From the NCBI RefSeq assembly GCF_019443745.1, contig NZ_CP050948.1:1984001-2048000 (forward strand): 64,000 bases of DNA, read 5' to 3'. This document shows, piece by piece, positions 43,261 through 52,812 of this stretch. The notes beneath the pieces are model-generated. The model saw only the letters and a list, made by a program, of their open reading frames with translations, was not told where the DNA came from and ran no database searches. The stretch comes from Iamia sp. SCSIO 61187 (GTDB lineage Bacteria > Actinomycetota > Acidimicrobiia > Acidimicrobiales > Iamiaceae). A program made the translations under genes and the position numbers. The first letter of the stretch is position 1. The number at the start of each line of letters is the position of its first letter.

Positions 43261-43350
43261 AAATCGCGTCAGATGTCCCTGGATTTCGCGTGAGATGTCC
43301 GCCGATCTCGCGTGACATGTCCGGGGATTTCGCGCCCGGGACATCGACGC
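43261..43350 (+). repeat. array A of about 22-bp repeats
   Basis: Four units of the form ATyTCGCGTgAgATGTCC spaced 20-23 bp apart, beginning 5 bases after the nrdJ stop. The fourth is degenerate and ends with an inverted GGGACATCG. A nearly identical array lies at 44560-44643. Confidence 0.8.
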
Positions 43351-43364
43351 TCATCCATCTGGCG

Positions 43365-43390
43365 GGGCCCGGCGCGACTGCGCCGGGCCC
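43365..43390. repeat. GC hairpin downstream of array A
   Basis: GGGCCCGGCGC (43365-43375), loop GACT, GCGCCGGGCCC (43380-43390): a perfect 11-bp stem. The equivalent hairpin after array B has a different loop. Confidence 0.7.
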
Positions 43391-43534
43391 CGTCCCGTTG
43401 CGCCCAGGTCCGGCGGCGACACGGTGGAGGCCATGCCAAACCCGGACACTGATGGGCCCGCCCCCGAGGGGCACGGGAGCACGCTGATCGACGGCGTGGC
43501 CCCGGGCGCCGGGGACGATGGGGTGCGGCGCTGG

Positions 43535-43540
43535 CACGAT
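43535..43540 (+). promoter_or_regulatory. -10-like hexamer, paralogue 1
   Basis: CACGAT, 6 bases, GTG at 43547. The flanking bases TGGCACGATGGGTTGGTGAC are identical at paralogue 2. Confidence 0.45.
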
Positions 43541-43546
43541 GGGTTG

Positions 43547-44458
43547 GTGACTTCGAAGGTCCGCATCGCTGTCTTGGCTGCCGTCGTGGTCGTCGCTGCG
43601 GCGGTCGTCAGCATCGCTGTCGTCGCCAGCAACGGCGAGCAGAGCCGTGACACGTCCGGGCGGCCGGGCTCATCCCTCGGCGACGGCTTCACGGTGGTCG
43701 AGGGGACGACGCTCATCGGGGACCCGATCCCCATCGGGACCTCAGTCGCGCAGAGCGGCACAGAGGTCATCGACGAGGGGTGGACGGCGAGCTTGGTCAT
43801 CGACGGCGGCGACCCGATGGAGATCCTCGACACCTACCTGCGTCAGGCGGAGGCGACCGGGCTGGTCGGCGAGACCGGGCCCGGGTGTGCTCTGGACCAG
43901 GACGTGACGATCTGCTCGATGTTCGCCCGGGCTCCGGAGCCCGACCAGCCGCACAGCTTCACGGCTCGAGTCGTCCGGGGCTTGCGGGAGGACGTGCTGT
44001 CGAACCACGTGGTCCTGCGCTTCGCAACCACGTACCTCTACTGGCAGTACATCCCGACTCCCGCTGGCGGCCGAGTGTCCGAGGTCCCTGCGGCCCCTTC
44101 CGAGCGGCCGCTCGCCGAGGTCGGCGACGGGCTCGGGACGGCCGGCGAGCTTCAGCACGAGATCGTCGTGCAGGAGGGCAGCCGGTTGGCCGGCCCTCCG
44201 CACCTCAACCTGGACGATGGCACCGGAGGGGTCGAGGTGGTCCTCGAGGTGACCGGCGATCCTCGGCAGGTCCTGGACCTCTACCTCGGCCACCTGGGCG
44301 AGCGCGCCGGGCACTCCGACCCCGCCGTGCAGGAGATCGGCGCCGCTGTCGTCACGACGGCCTTCGCAGGCGGCGGTGGCGGCGACGGCTTCGAGCTCAC
44401 CCTGGTGGAACGGGAGGGGCGGCCGACGTGGCTCGCCATCTCCGCCTCGCACGACTGA
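43547..44458 (+). CDS. unknown membrane-anchored protein, tandem paralogue 1
   Basis: 303 residues with no family I recognise. One N-terminal transmembrane helix (IAVLAAVVVVAAAVVSIAVV, residues about 6-25) is followed by a predicted extracytoplasmic region. Conserved between the two paralogues: SLGDGFTxVEGTTLIGDPIP, DPMEILDTYLRQAEATGLV, a Cys pair (PGCALDQDVTICS), VQEGSRLAGPPHLNL and the identical end REGRPTWLAISASHD. The two halves may repeat one fold (ILDTYLRQ / VLDLYLGHL). The GTG at 43547 is favoured by the leaderless pattern and because similarity with paralogue 2 begins about there; an in-frame GTG at 43424 is possible. Confidence 0.75.
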   Translation: MTSKVRIAVLAAVVVVAAAVVSIAVVASNGEQSRDTSGRPGSSLGDGFTVVEGTTLIGDPIPIGTSVAQSGTEVIDEGWTASLVIDGGDPMEILDTYLRQAEATGLVGETGPGCALDQDVTICSMFARAPEPDQPHSFTARVVRGLREDVLSNHVVLRFATTYLYWQYIPTPAGGRVSEVPAAPSERPLAEVGDGLGTAGELQHEIVVQEGSRLAGPPHLNLDDGTGGVEVVLEVTGDPRQVLDLYLGHLGERAGHSDPAVQEIGAAVVTTAFAGGGGGDGFELTLVEREGRPTWLAISASHD

Positions 44459-44504
44459 CGACGAAGAGGCCGACGATGCCTGGTGTGTGACCCACGACAC
44501 CACG

Positions 44505-44532
44505 ATGTCCGTGCCGCGATTCCCACGGACAT
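44505..44532 (+). terminator. terminator of paralogue 1
   Basis: ATGTCCGTG (44505-44513), 10-base loop, CACGGACAT (44524-44532), then TTCTC. The stem reuses the ATGTCC motif of the arrays. A matching hairpin follows paralogue 2. Confidence 0.7.
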
Positions 44533-44559
44533 TTCTCGCGATTTCACAGCAGCTGAGAA

Positions 44560-44643
44560 ATCGCGTCAGATGTCCCTGGATCTCGCGTGAGATGTCCGCC
44601 GATCTCGCGTGACATGTCCCGGGATCTCGCGTCCGGGACATCG
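44560..44643 (+). repeat. array B of about 22-bp repeats
   Basis: Near-identical to array A, with four GATGTCC/ACATGTCC units. Together with the hairpin at 44660 it precedes paralogue 2 just as array A precedes paralogue 1. Confidence 0.8.
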
Positions 44644-44659
44644 ACGCTCATCCATCTGA

Positions 44660-44687
44660 GGGGCCCGGCGCATCAGCGCCGGGCCCC
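44660..44687. repeat. GC hairpin downstream of array B
   Basis: GGGGCCCGGCGC (44660-44671), loop ATCA, and the 12-bp complement (44676-44687). The stem is conserved with 43365-43390 but the loop is not, suggesting the fold matters. Confidence 0.7.
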
Positions 44688-44761
44688 GGCCCGTTGCGCC
44701 CGGGTCCGGCGGCGACACCATGCGGACCATGGCAACCCCGGACGACCAGATGCCGTCCTGG

Positions 44762-44767
44762 CACGAT
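44762..44767 (+). promoter_or_regulatory. -10-like hexamer, paralogue 2
   Basis: CACGAT, 6 bases, GTG at 44774; identical context to paralogue 1. Confidence 0.45.
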
Positions 44768-44773
44768 GGGTTG

Positions 44774-45748
44774 GTGACGTCAAAGGCCGGCATCGCTGTC
44801 CTGGCGGCCGTCGTGGTCGTCGCGGCGGCCGTCGTCAGCGTGGTTGTCGTCGCCGGAGACGGCGGTGGGCAGCGCGACACCACGTCCGCGCCGCCGCCGA
44901 CCACCGAGGCATCGGGACCGGTCGTGATCGAGTCCGCAGCCGGGCCGCCGGGGACCTCCCTCGGCGACGGCTTCACGCTGGTCGAGGGCACGACCCTCAT
45001 CGGGGATCCGATCCCCATCGGGGTGGAAGTGGTGCAGAGCGGCACGCCGATCGTCGACGAGGGGTGGACGGCGAGCTCGGTCGTCGACGGCGGGGACCCG
45101 TTGGCGATCCTCGACGCCTACCTGCGACAGGCGGAGGCGACGGGGCTGGTCCGGGAGTCCGGGCCGGGATGCGTCCTGGACCAAGAGGTCACGATCTGCT
45201 CGGTGTTCGCCCGAACGCCGGAGCCCGCATCGCCGCGCAGCTTCACGGCTCAGGTCGTCCGGGGCATGCGGGACGATGTGCTCTCCGACCACGTGGTCCT
45301 GCGCTTCTCGACCACCGACCTCCACTGGCAGTACGGCCTGATGGCGGCCGGTGGTGACGGGCCGAGTGTCTCGGCGGCCCCGACGACGTGGCCACCGTTG
45401 CCGGTGCCTGGGGAGGGGATGGGGACTGCGGGGGAGCTGGGCTACGACCTCCCGGTCCAGGAGGGCAGCCGGTTGGCCGGGCCTCCGCACCTCGACCTCG
45501 AAGACGCCACCGGGGGGATCGTGGCCCTCCTCGAGGTCACCGCTGAGCCTCGGACGGTCCTCGACGCCTACCTCGATCGCCTGGCCGACGTCAACGCGGA
45601 CGTCTCCGACCCCGAGATGCGGGAGATCGGCGATGCTGCCGTGACCACCGCCTTCGCCGGCTGGGCCGGGGGCGATGCGTTCGCCCTCACCCTGGTCGAG
45701 CGGGAGGGCCGGCCGACGTGGCTCGCCATCTCCGCCTCGCACGACTGA
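44774..45748 (+). CDS. unknown membrane-anchored protein, tandem paralogue 2
   Basis: 324 residues, clearly homologous over its full length to the gene at 43547. Same N-terminal helix (IAVLAAVVVVAAAVVSVVVV), a longer Ser/Thr/Pro-rich linker (TTSAPPPTTEASGPVV), both Cys residues (PGCVLDQEVTICS), VQEGSRLAGPPHLDL and the identical C-terminus REGRPTWLAISASHD. Probably exported and anchored. An ATG at 44720 is in frame but the sequence before WHDGLVTSK does not match paralogue 1. No known domain recognised. Confidence 0.75.
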   Translation: MTSKAGIAVLAAVVVVAAAVVSVVVVAGDGGGQRDTTSAPPPTTEASGPVVIESAAGPPGTSLGDGFTLVEGTTLIGDPIPIGVEVVQSGTPIVDEGWTASSVVDGGDPLAILDAYLRQAEATGLVRESGPGCVLDQEVTICSVFARTPEPASPRSFTAQVVRGMRDDVLSDHVVLRFSTTDLHWQYGLMAAGGDGPSVSAAPTTWPPLPVPGEGMGTAGELGYDLPVQEGSRLAGPPHLDLEDATGGIVALLEVTAEPRTVLDAYLDRLADVNADVSDPEMREIGDAAVTTAFAGWAGGDAFALTLVEREGRPTWLAISASHD

Positions 45749-45793
45749 CGACCGGCATCAGACCAGCACCGCGGTGTGACCCGCGACACCACG

Positions 45794-45821
45794 ATGTCCG
45801 TGCCGCAATTCCCACGGACAT
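45794..45821 (+). terminator. terminator of paralogue 2
   Basis: ATGTCCGTG (45794-45802), 10-base loop, CACGGACAT (45813-45821), then TTCTC; duplicate of 44505-44532 with one loop change. Confidence 0.7.
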
Positions 45822-45865
45822 TTCTCGCGATTGCACAGCAGCTGATGTGAACGATCACGGGATGT

Positions 45866-45887
45866 CCTCGGGGTTCGGGCCCCGAGG
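45866..45887. terminator. hairpin between paralogue 2 and the esterase gene
   Basis: CCTCGGGG (45866-45873), loop TTCGGG, CCCCGAGG (45880-45887), flanked on both sides by ATGTCC. It probably ends the minus-strand esterase transcript. Confidence 0.55.
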
Positions 45888-45907
45888 ATGTCCCGGGCGG
45901 TCGAAGA

Positions 45908-47473
45908 TCACGCCGGGGCGGACCCTCGACGCCGTGATCGGGCCTGCTGCGACTCGTACCGCTCGATGACGGCCCTCTCGTCGGGGAACGGGTCGTCGAT
46001 CACCACGGGCGGGACGTCGAGGTGCAGGACGCTCCTCCGTTCGAGGTCGTAGGGCCGCCACTCCGGGATCGTCTCGTTGCCCGGGTCGCCGGTGCGGGCG
46101 AAGGCCAGCCACGTGTGGCTCATCACCTCGGCCATGGCCCGGGTCTGGTCCGACGGCGGTCCGACGATGTGCGGCGCGTGCTCGACGTTGGCGAACACGA
46201 AGGGCAGGTCGAGGTTGTGCGGCGAGACCAGGCGGCCGCCGTCGACCGGTGTCCGCCACATCACGCGGTACGACCACACCGGCGCGCCCCCGGCCTGCCG
46301 GGCCTTCGCCTCGGTCTGCAGCTGGGCGTCGCGCCAGTAGGTGCGGGCCGTGGCGATGGTGAAGAACACCTCGGGCGCCGAGGCATCGGGGCGGGACCGG
46401 CGGACGATGGCCGTAAGCCGGTCGACGTCATCGGCGTCGACGTAGGGGGCCAGGCGCGCGGGGAGGTCGGCTTCGTCGATGGCGAACGTCGTGGGGTCGA
46501 GCATCCCGAGCTGCAGCGAGAGCTCGGTCCGGCACGTCCCGATCATCATCGGGACGGCCGACGCCGTGGGCGGTGCGTCGGGCGCCCACGGGTCACGGTC
46601 GAACACGACGTCGTCGACGACCGGGCCGAAGCGCCCCCGCACGGAGCGGGCGGCGCGCAGGACGTCGCGCCAGGGCAGCTCCTGGAGCCGTCGCCACTGC
46701 CGGGGGGGAAGGTCGAGCTGGGCGAGCAGCTGCTCGGCCCGCTCGTGGGCTCGCGCCCGGCTCGTCAGCCGCAGCTGCGACCCGCTCTGCACGATGCCGC
46801 GGTGGAACAGCCCGGCGGCGGCGGGCGCGGCGGCGGCCAGGCTCACCTTCCGGCCGCCGCCGGACTGGCCGAAGATGGTGACGTTCCCGGGGTCGCCGCC
46901 GAAGCACTCGATGTTCTCCCGCACCCAGCGGAGGGCGGCGACGACGTCGAGGAAGCCGGCGTTGCCCGAACCGGCCACGTCGGGATCGTCGACCAGGTCC
47001 GCCAGGTGGAGGTGGCCGAGCACGCCGAGGCGGTGGTTGATGGTGACGACCACGACGTCGCCGGCCCGGCAGAGGTTGACGCCGTCGTAGAGCAGCACCG
47101 AGCCGGTGCCGGCCTCGAACCCGCCACCGTGCAGCCACACCATGACCGGTCGGCGGGCGGCATCGGGTGAGGGCGTCCAGACGTTGAGCACCAGGCAGTC
47201 CTCGCCGCGGGTGGGCCGGTTGCCCTCGAAGCCGCCATCGGCCAGGAAGGTCCGGGCCTGGGCCGCGGTCGCTCCGTACAGGCGGGCGTCGCGCACACCG
47301 GTCCACGGCGCAGGCGGCCGGGGCGGAAGGAAGCGGTTGGCTCCGTCGGTCGGGGCGCCGTAGGGCAGGCCCCGGAAGATGCTGACGCCGGAGGCGACCA
47401 CCCCCTGCACGTCGCCGTCGACCGTGGTGACCACCGCCGACCTGGTCGACTCGTCCCTCAACCGATCCTCCAT
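45908..47473 (-). CDS. type-B carboxylesterase
   Basis: Alpha/beta-hydrolase of 521 residues in the carboxylesterase/cholinesterase family. EDCLVLNVWTPSP (about 91), oxyanion hole LHGGGF (about 114-119), nucleophile Ser204 in FGQSGGG, and the usual FRGLPYGAP near the start. No signal peptide, so cytoplasmic. Divergent from an IclR gene across 66 bp containing a palindromic operator. A second esterase of the same family lies just beyond the IclR gene. Substrate unknown. Confidence 0.92.
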   Translation of the reverse strand: MEDRLRDESTRSAVVTTVDGDVQGVVASGVSIFRGLPYGAPTDGANRFLPPRPPAPWTGVRDARLYGATAAQARTFLADGGFEGNRPTRGEDCLVLNVWTPSPDAARRPVMVWLHGGGFEAGTGSVLLYDGVNLCRAGDVVVVTINHRLGVLGHLHLADLVDDPDVAGSGNAGFLDVVAALRWVRENIECFGGDPGNVTIFGQSGGGRKVSLAAAAPAAAGLFHRGIVQSGSQLRLTSRARAHERAEQLLAQLDLPPRQWRRLQELPWRDVLRAARSVRGRFGPVVDDVVFDRDPWAPDAPPTASAVPMMIGTCRTELSLQLGMLDPTTFAIDEADLPARLAPYVDADDVDRLTAIVRRSRPDASAPEVFFTIATARTYWRDAQLQTEAKARQAGGAPVWSYRVMWRTPVDGGRLVSPHNLDLPFVFANVEHAPHIVGPPSDQTRAMAEVMSHTWLAFARTGDPGNETIPEWRPYDLERRSVLHLDVPPVVIDDPFPDERAVIERYESQQARSRRRGSAPA

Positions 47474-47501
47474 CCGTGCCTGGCGTGTCCGCTCCGTTCC
47501 G

Positions 47502-47526
47502 TCAGACAGAACGGTGTTCCGTCTGA
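47502..47526. promoter_or_regulatory. IclR operator candidate
   Basis: Imperfect 25-bp palindrome with arms TCAGACAGAAC and GTTCCGTCTGA, centred at 47514 between the divergent esterase and IclR genes. TTCCGTCAGACAGA is also directly repeated (TTCCGTCTGACAGA). Confidence 0.65.
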
Positions 47527-47539
47527 CAGACTACCGGTC

Positions 47540-48274
47540 GTGGAGACCGCGGTCGCCAAAGCCTTCGCGGTCCTCGAGGCGCTCAGCCGGGCCAGGGGGC
47601 CGGTGCGCCTGTCGGCGCTGGCCGCCGACCTCGGCCTGCAGAAGAGCACCGCGCACCGGGTGCTCGGCGAGCTCGTCGCTCTGGGGTACGTGACCCAGGA
47701 CGAGGCGTCCGGCCTCTACCGGCCGACGCTACGCACCTGGGAGCTGGGAACCGCGGTGGTCGCCGACCTCCCCGTCAAGCAGGTCGCCGCCGGCGCCCTG
47801 CAGCAGCTCCACGCCCGGACGGGCGAGACCGTCAGCCTCGTGGTCCGCGACGGCGACGACGCCCTCTACCTCGACAAGCTCGTCTCGCCCCGGCCCCTGC
47901 GGTTCACCACGCGGGTCGGGAGCCGCCTCCCCCTGCCGTTCACCGCCGGCGGCACGGCGCTCCTGGCGGCGTCCCCCGACGGCGAGGCCGTCGTGGAGCG
48001 GATGGCCGCTCGCGACGACCTCGGCCACCGCCTCGACGTCGACCGTCTGCTCGCCGAGCTCGGGACGACCCGGGAGCGCGGCTACGCGATCGCGACCGGC
48101 CACCCCGGTCTCGTCGGCATCGCGGCCGCGGTGCTCGACCGAGACGACGAGCCGGTCGCTGCGCTGTCGGTCTCGGCCCCGTCGGACCGCCTGTCCGAGG
48201 CGGACCGGCCGGCGGTGGTCGAGGCCGTGCTGACCACGACCGCCCAGCTGGCCGAGGCCATCGGCCGGTTGTGA
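47540..48274 (+). CDS. IclR-family transcriptional regulator
   Basis: 244 residues: helix-turn-helix (VAKAFAVLEALSRARGPVRL, LGLQKSTAHRVLGELVALGY) and the IclR effector domain (about 75-240, TGETVSLVVRDGDDALYLDK; AGGTALLAASPDGEAV). GTG start with CAGACT 7 bases upstream. It stands between two carboxylesterase genes and likely controls both, sensing an ester or its acid product. Confidence 0.92.
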   Translation: METAVAKAFAVLEALSRARGPVRLSALAADLGLQKSTAHRVLGELVALGYVTQDEASGLYRPTLRTWELGTAVVADLPVKQVAAGALQQLHARTGETVSLVVRDGDDALYLDKLVSPRPLRFTTRVGSRLPLPFTAGGTALLAASPDGEAVVERMAARDDLGHRLDVDRLLAELGTTRERGYAIATGHPGLVGIAAAVLDRDDEPVAALSVSAPSDRLSEADRPAVVEAVLTTTAQLAEAIGRL

Positions 48275-48328
48275 ACGCACCGACCTGAGGGCCGAGGGCC
48301 CACCGACCCCGACCGAGAGGACCACCCG

Positions 48329-49876
<1,548 letters not shown>

Positions 49877-49993
49877 CCCGGACCGGCGCACGTCCCTTCG
49901 ACCCACCAGCACTCGACGAGGGACGAACGACCAGACGCACCGGTGGCGTGAGCGAGGTCACGCCGTCAGCGTTGGATGGACCTCGGATGGGCG

Positions 49994-50066
49994 TTCACAG
50001 CTGAGCCATCGCGTCGGATGTCACCGGGGCCTCGCGTGAGGTGCCCGCCGAGCTCGCGGCCATGCC
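49994..50066 (+). repeat. decayed third copy of the 22-bp repeat array
   Basis: TTCACAGCTGAGCCATCGCG and following bases align with 44541-44615 (agctgagaaatcgcgtcagatgtcc) with scattered changes: TCGCGTCGGATGTCACC, CTCGCGTGAGGTGCCC, AGCTCGCGGCCATGCCC. No paralogue gene accompanies it. Confidence 0.65.
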
Positions 50067-50124
50067 CGGATTGTCGCGCCGCGAGCCCGCGACCCGGCTC
50101 GACGGTGATGGCCGGGACGAGGCC

Positions 50125-51807
50125 CTAGGCGTCGTCGCGCCAGAGGCCGAGGGTCGCGTGGCCGGTGGCCAGGCCGAGGGACGGGCGGGAACCGTCGGGG
50201 AGGTCCGGGGCGGTCTCGGGGCTGTAGCCGTGGACGTTCGGGGAGGAGGCCACCATCCAGGTCGTGTAGGTGAGCCAGATGCTGTAGGCCTGCTCGCCGA
50301 GCCGCCGGTTGAGGTCCTGGTAGATCCGATCCTGGGCCGCCGGGTCGGGCTCGGCCCGGCCTTCGTCGAGGAGCCGGTCGATCTCGGGATCGGCGATCCG
50401 GCTGAAGTTCACGGGCGACCCGCTCCTCAGCCACACGTACATCCCGTCGGGGTCGCCGCCCGGGTAGTTGCGGAACGCCATCAGGTCGTAGTCGCCGCTG
50501 ATGGCGTTGTCGATCAGCGCGTCCTGCTGGACGACCTCGATGTCGATCTCGAAGCCGACCTCGGCCAGCGACTGCTGGATGAAGACGGCCAGCTCCTGGG
50601 TGCCGGCGGCCGGTGTCGCCTGGTACACGACCGGCCGCAGCGGGCTGACGTCGCTCTCGTACTCGGCGATCAGGCGGCGGGCCCCGTCGAGGTCGACCTC
50701 CAGCGGGAAGCCGGTGTCGTCCAGGTATCCAGGCGACTCGGGCGGATAGGGGCCGGTGGCGTCCTCGAAGCTGTCGTCGCCGTCCTGGAAGGTGTCCCGG
50801 AGCTGGTCCCGGTCGATGGCCAGGGCGATGGCCCGCCGCACCCGCACGTCGTCGAACGGCGGCTCGGACGTGTTGAGCTGGAGGAACCCGACCTCGGCGT
50901 TCGCCGCGCTGTCGGTGCTGGCCAGGGTGCCGTCCTCGGTGAGGTCCCGGATCTCGAGGATGTCCTCGGGCCCGGAGAAGTGGGCGGCGTCGAGATCGCC
51001 GGCCAGCAAGCCGTTCAGCCGCTGCTCGGCCTCCAGGACCGGCGTGAACACGATCTCGTCGAGGTACGGGTACGGCTCACCGTCGGGTGCGTCCTGCCAG
51101 TAGTCGGGGTTGCGCACCGCCCGGAACTCCCGGCCCTCCACCCAGTCCGTCGGGTCCTCCAGCACGAACGGCCCGGTACCGATCAGCCGGCGGTTGCAGC
51201 CCTCTGTGTCGTCCAGCTGGGCCTGGGCCATGATCCCGAAGCGGCCGCTGCCGTAGAGGTAGGCGTCGAAGGCGACCCAGGGAGTCTTCATGGTGACGAC
51301 CACGTCGCGCGTCCCGGACACCTCGACGCTGTCGACGTTCTGCAGCACGAAGATGCCCAGCAGGGCGGAGCGGGCGTGCTCGCCCGGCGCCCCGCGGATG
51401 GCGTCGAGGTTGTTCTTGACCACCTCGGCCGTCAGGGGCGTGCCGTCGTGGAAGGTCACCCCGTCGCGGACCGTGATCGTCCACGTCGTGTAGGTCTCGT
51501 CGTGCTCGACCGCCTCGGCCAGGTAGGGGACGTAGGTGCCGTCCTCGGCCGGGACGGTGAGGGTGTCGTAGATCGAGCGGGCGACCATGATCCCCGAGAT
51601 GGCGAGCTGCGACTCGGGCAGGCACCACCCGCCGCCGGTCTCGGCCTCCAGCGCGTAGGTCACCGAGCCGCCGCGCACCGGGTCGCCGGCCTCGTCGACC
51701 TCGGTGCTCCCGCCGCCGCCGTCGTCCCCCTTGCCGCTGCACCCAACGGTGAGCATCACCACCGCCAGGGCGGCGGTGACCAGCTGACGGGACAGGGACC
51801 TGCGCAC
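50125..51807 (-). CDS. ABC-transporter solute-binding lipoprotein, family 5
   Basis: 560 residues. N-terminal signal with lipobox LTVGC (Cys about 24), then a Gly/Asp-rich linker and the SBP_bac_5 fold: RGGSVTYALEAE, WTITVRDGVTFHDGTPLTAE, TGPFVLEDPTDW, VRRAIALAIDRDQLRDTFQD. Such proteins bind peptides, nickel or opine-like solutes. The GTG at 51807 has AAGGAGAG upstream. No permease or ATPase genes lie nearby, so its transporter partner is elsewhere or lost. Confidence 0.9.
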   Translation of the reverse strand: MRRSLSRQLVTAALAVVMLTVGCSGKGDDGGGGSTEVDEAGDPVRGGSVTYALEAETGGGWCLPESQLAISGIMVARSIYDTLTVPAEDGTYVPYLAEAVEHDETYTTWTITVRDGVTFHDGTPLTAEVVKNNLDAIRGAPGEHARSALLGIFVLQNVDSVEVSGTRDVVVTMKTPWVAFDAYLYGSGRFGIMAQAQLDDTEGCNRRLIGTGPFVLEDPTDWVEGREFRAVRNPDYWQDAPDGEPYPYLDEIVFTPVLEAEQRLNGLLAGDLDAAHFSGPEDILEIRDLTEDGTLASTDSAANAEVGFLQLNTSEPPFDDVRVRRAIALAIDRDQLRDTFQDGDDSFEDATGPYPPESPGYLDDTGFPLEVDLDGARRLIAEYESDVSPLRPVVYQATPAAGTQELAVFIQQSLAEVGFEIDIEVVQQDALIDNAISGDYDLMAFRNYPGGDPDGMYVWLRSGSPVNFSRIADPEIDRLLDEGRAEPDPAAQDRIYQDLNRRLGEQAYSIWLTYTTWMVASSPNVHGYSPETAPDLPDGSRPSLGLATGHATLGLWRDDA

Positions 51808-51861
51808 GGTGCTCTCCTTCGCCCGAGCGGCCGGGCCCGGGCTGAGGAACAGTTTCGCCGA

Positions 51862-52030
51862 TGCCGGTGCCTGACCTGCTTCGCTGCCTCCCAGGACGAC
51901 GTGAGGATGGTGGACCCGATGCCGGGGAGGTCGTCGTCGTCGACCTCCTTCCAGCCCAGGCCGCGGTCGACGGCGAGGGCGCGAGCCTGGGGCTCGACCG
52001 CTTCGTGGCTGGGGACCGCGACGCCGGAGC
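51862..52030 (-). pseudogene. short coding remnant
   Basis: On the minus strand one frame has the strong G/C third-position bias of real genes and reads RALAVDRGLGWKEVDDDD and LPGIGSTILTSSWEAAKQ, with no start and no natural stop. It looks like a gene fragment; the family is not recognised. Confidence 0.35.
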
Positions 52031-52043
52031 CTCGGTCTCGTCC

Positions 52044-52345
52044 TCAGGAGAGCGCCAGGCGGGCCGCCAGGGCGTCCCGGTCGGCGGGCCGGAGCACCGA
52101 ACCGGCCAGGCTCCACACGCCCTGGAAGACCTCGGCCGGGGCGCCGGCCCTCATGCCGCCGAGCATCTCGGCCCGGTCGTCCAGGTTCATCGCCGGCAGC
52201 ATCACTGCGAGCGAACGGGCCATCTCGTCGGGCTGGATCGAGCCGACGATCGCCTGGTGGATGGCGATCGTCGCCTCGAACCCGATGGCGTCGAACAGCG
52301 CCGGCATGAGCTCGCGCTCCTCCATGTCCTGGTGGACCAGGTAGC
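52044..52345 (-). pseudogene. 3' fragment of a hemerythrin-domain gene
   Basis: The frame ending at 52044 encodes about 100 residues that look like the C-terminus of an actinobacterial hemerythrin-like protein (HQDMEERELMPALF, MLPAMNLDDRAEMLGGM, GAPAEVFQGVWSLAG). Upstream of about 52345 the frame turns into antisense of another fragment, so the N-terminal metal-binding part is missing. The formal ATG at 52427 would make a chimeric 127-residue product. Confidence 0.6.
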
Positions 52346-52789
52346 GGCGAGGAGGTCGGTGCGTCGATCGCCGCCGAGACTGGGAGGCCGAGGCCGACCA
52401 GATCTGCCTCAACGCCGACGACGCCATCTCCGACCTGGGCGACCCGCCGGCCGACGCGGCCGACGGCGCCGACCTGGCCGCCGCCGCCCTGCCCGTCTAC
52501 GAGGCCACCCACGAGGCGCTGGCGGACCTCGGCGAGCCCGACGAGGGCGCGGGGGAGGTCGACGCGTTCCTCGACCTGCTGCAGGAGAACATCGACATCA
52601 CCGAGGCGTACGTCGGCCACGCCCAGCAGGGCGACGGACCCGCCACCGCCGACGCCCTGGCCGAGGCCGTCTTGATCGCCGAGGAGGCCGAGGAGCTCGT
52701 CCCCGAGTCCGAGACCTCCTCGCCCGAGTGCCGGCCCGGTGACGGGGGGACCCTTCCTGACCCGGTTGCTCGACCTGCTCGAGGTCTGA
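52345..52789 (+). pseudogene. fragment of an unrecognised secreted-type protein, frameshifted
   Basis: From 52345 one plus-strand frame reads WEAEADQICLNADDAISDL, DAFLDLLQENIDITEAYVGH and ALAEAVLIAEEAEELVP. It has no start codon and a stop just before it. The likely C-terminus, GGPFLTRLLDLLEV with TGA at 52787-52789, is in another frame, so the remnant carries an indel near 52730. The AEADQIC stretch resembles exported Cys-containing actinobacterial proteins. Confidence 0.45.
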
Positions 52790-52812
52790 GCGGGCACGGT
52801 CGCGGCCCCTGC

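Noticed and set aside
43261-44643. CRISPR array
   Set aside because: Units of about 22 bp have no unique spacers of constant length, only four units occur, and no cas genes are present.
52044-52427. Complete 127-residue hemerythrin gene
   Set aside because: The first 28 codons are antisense of an unrelated fragment and the N-terminal metal-binding half is missing.
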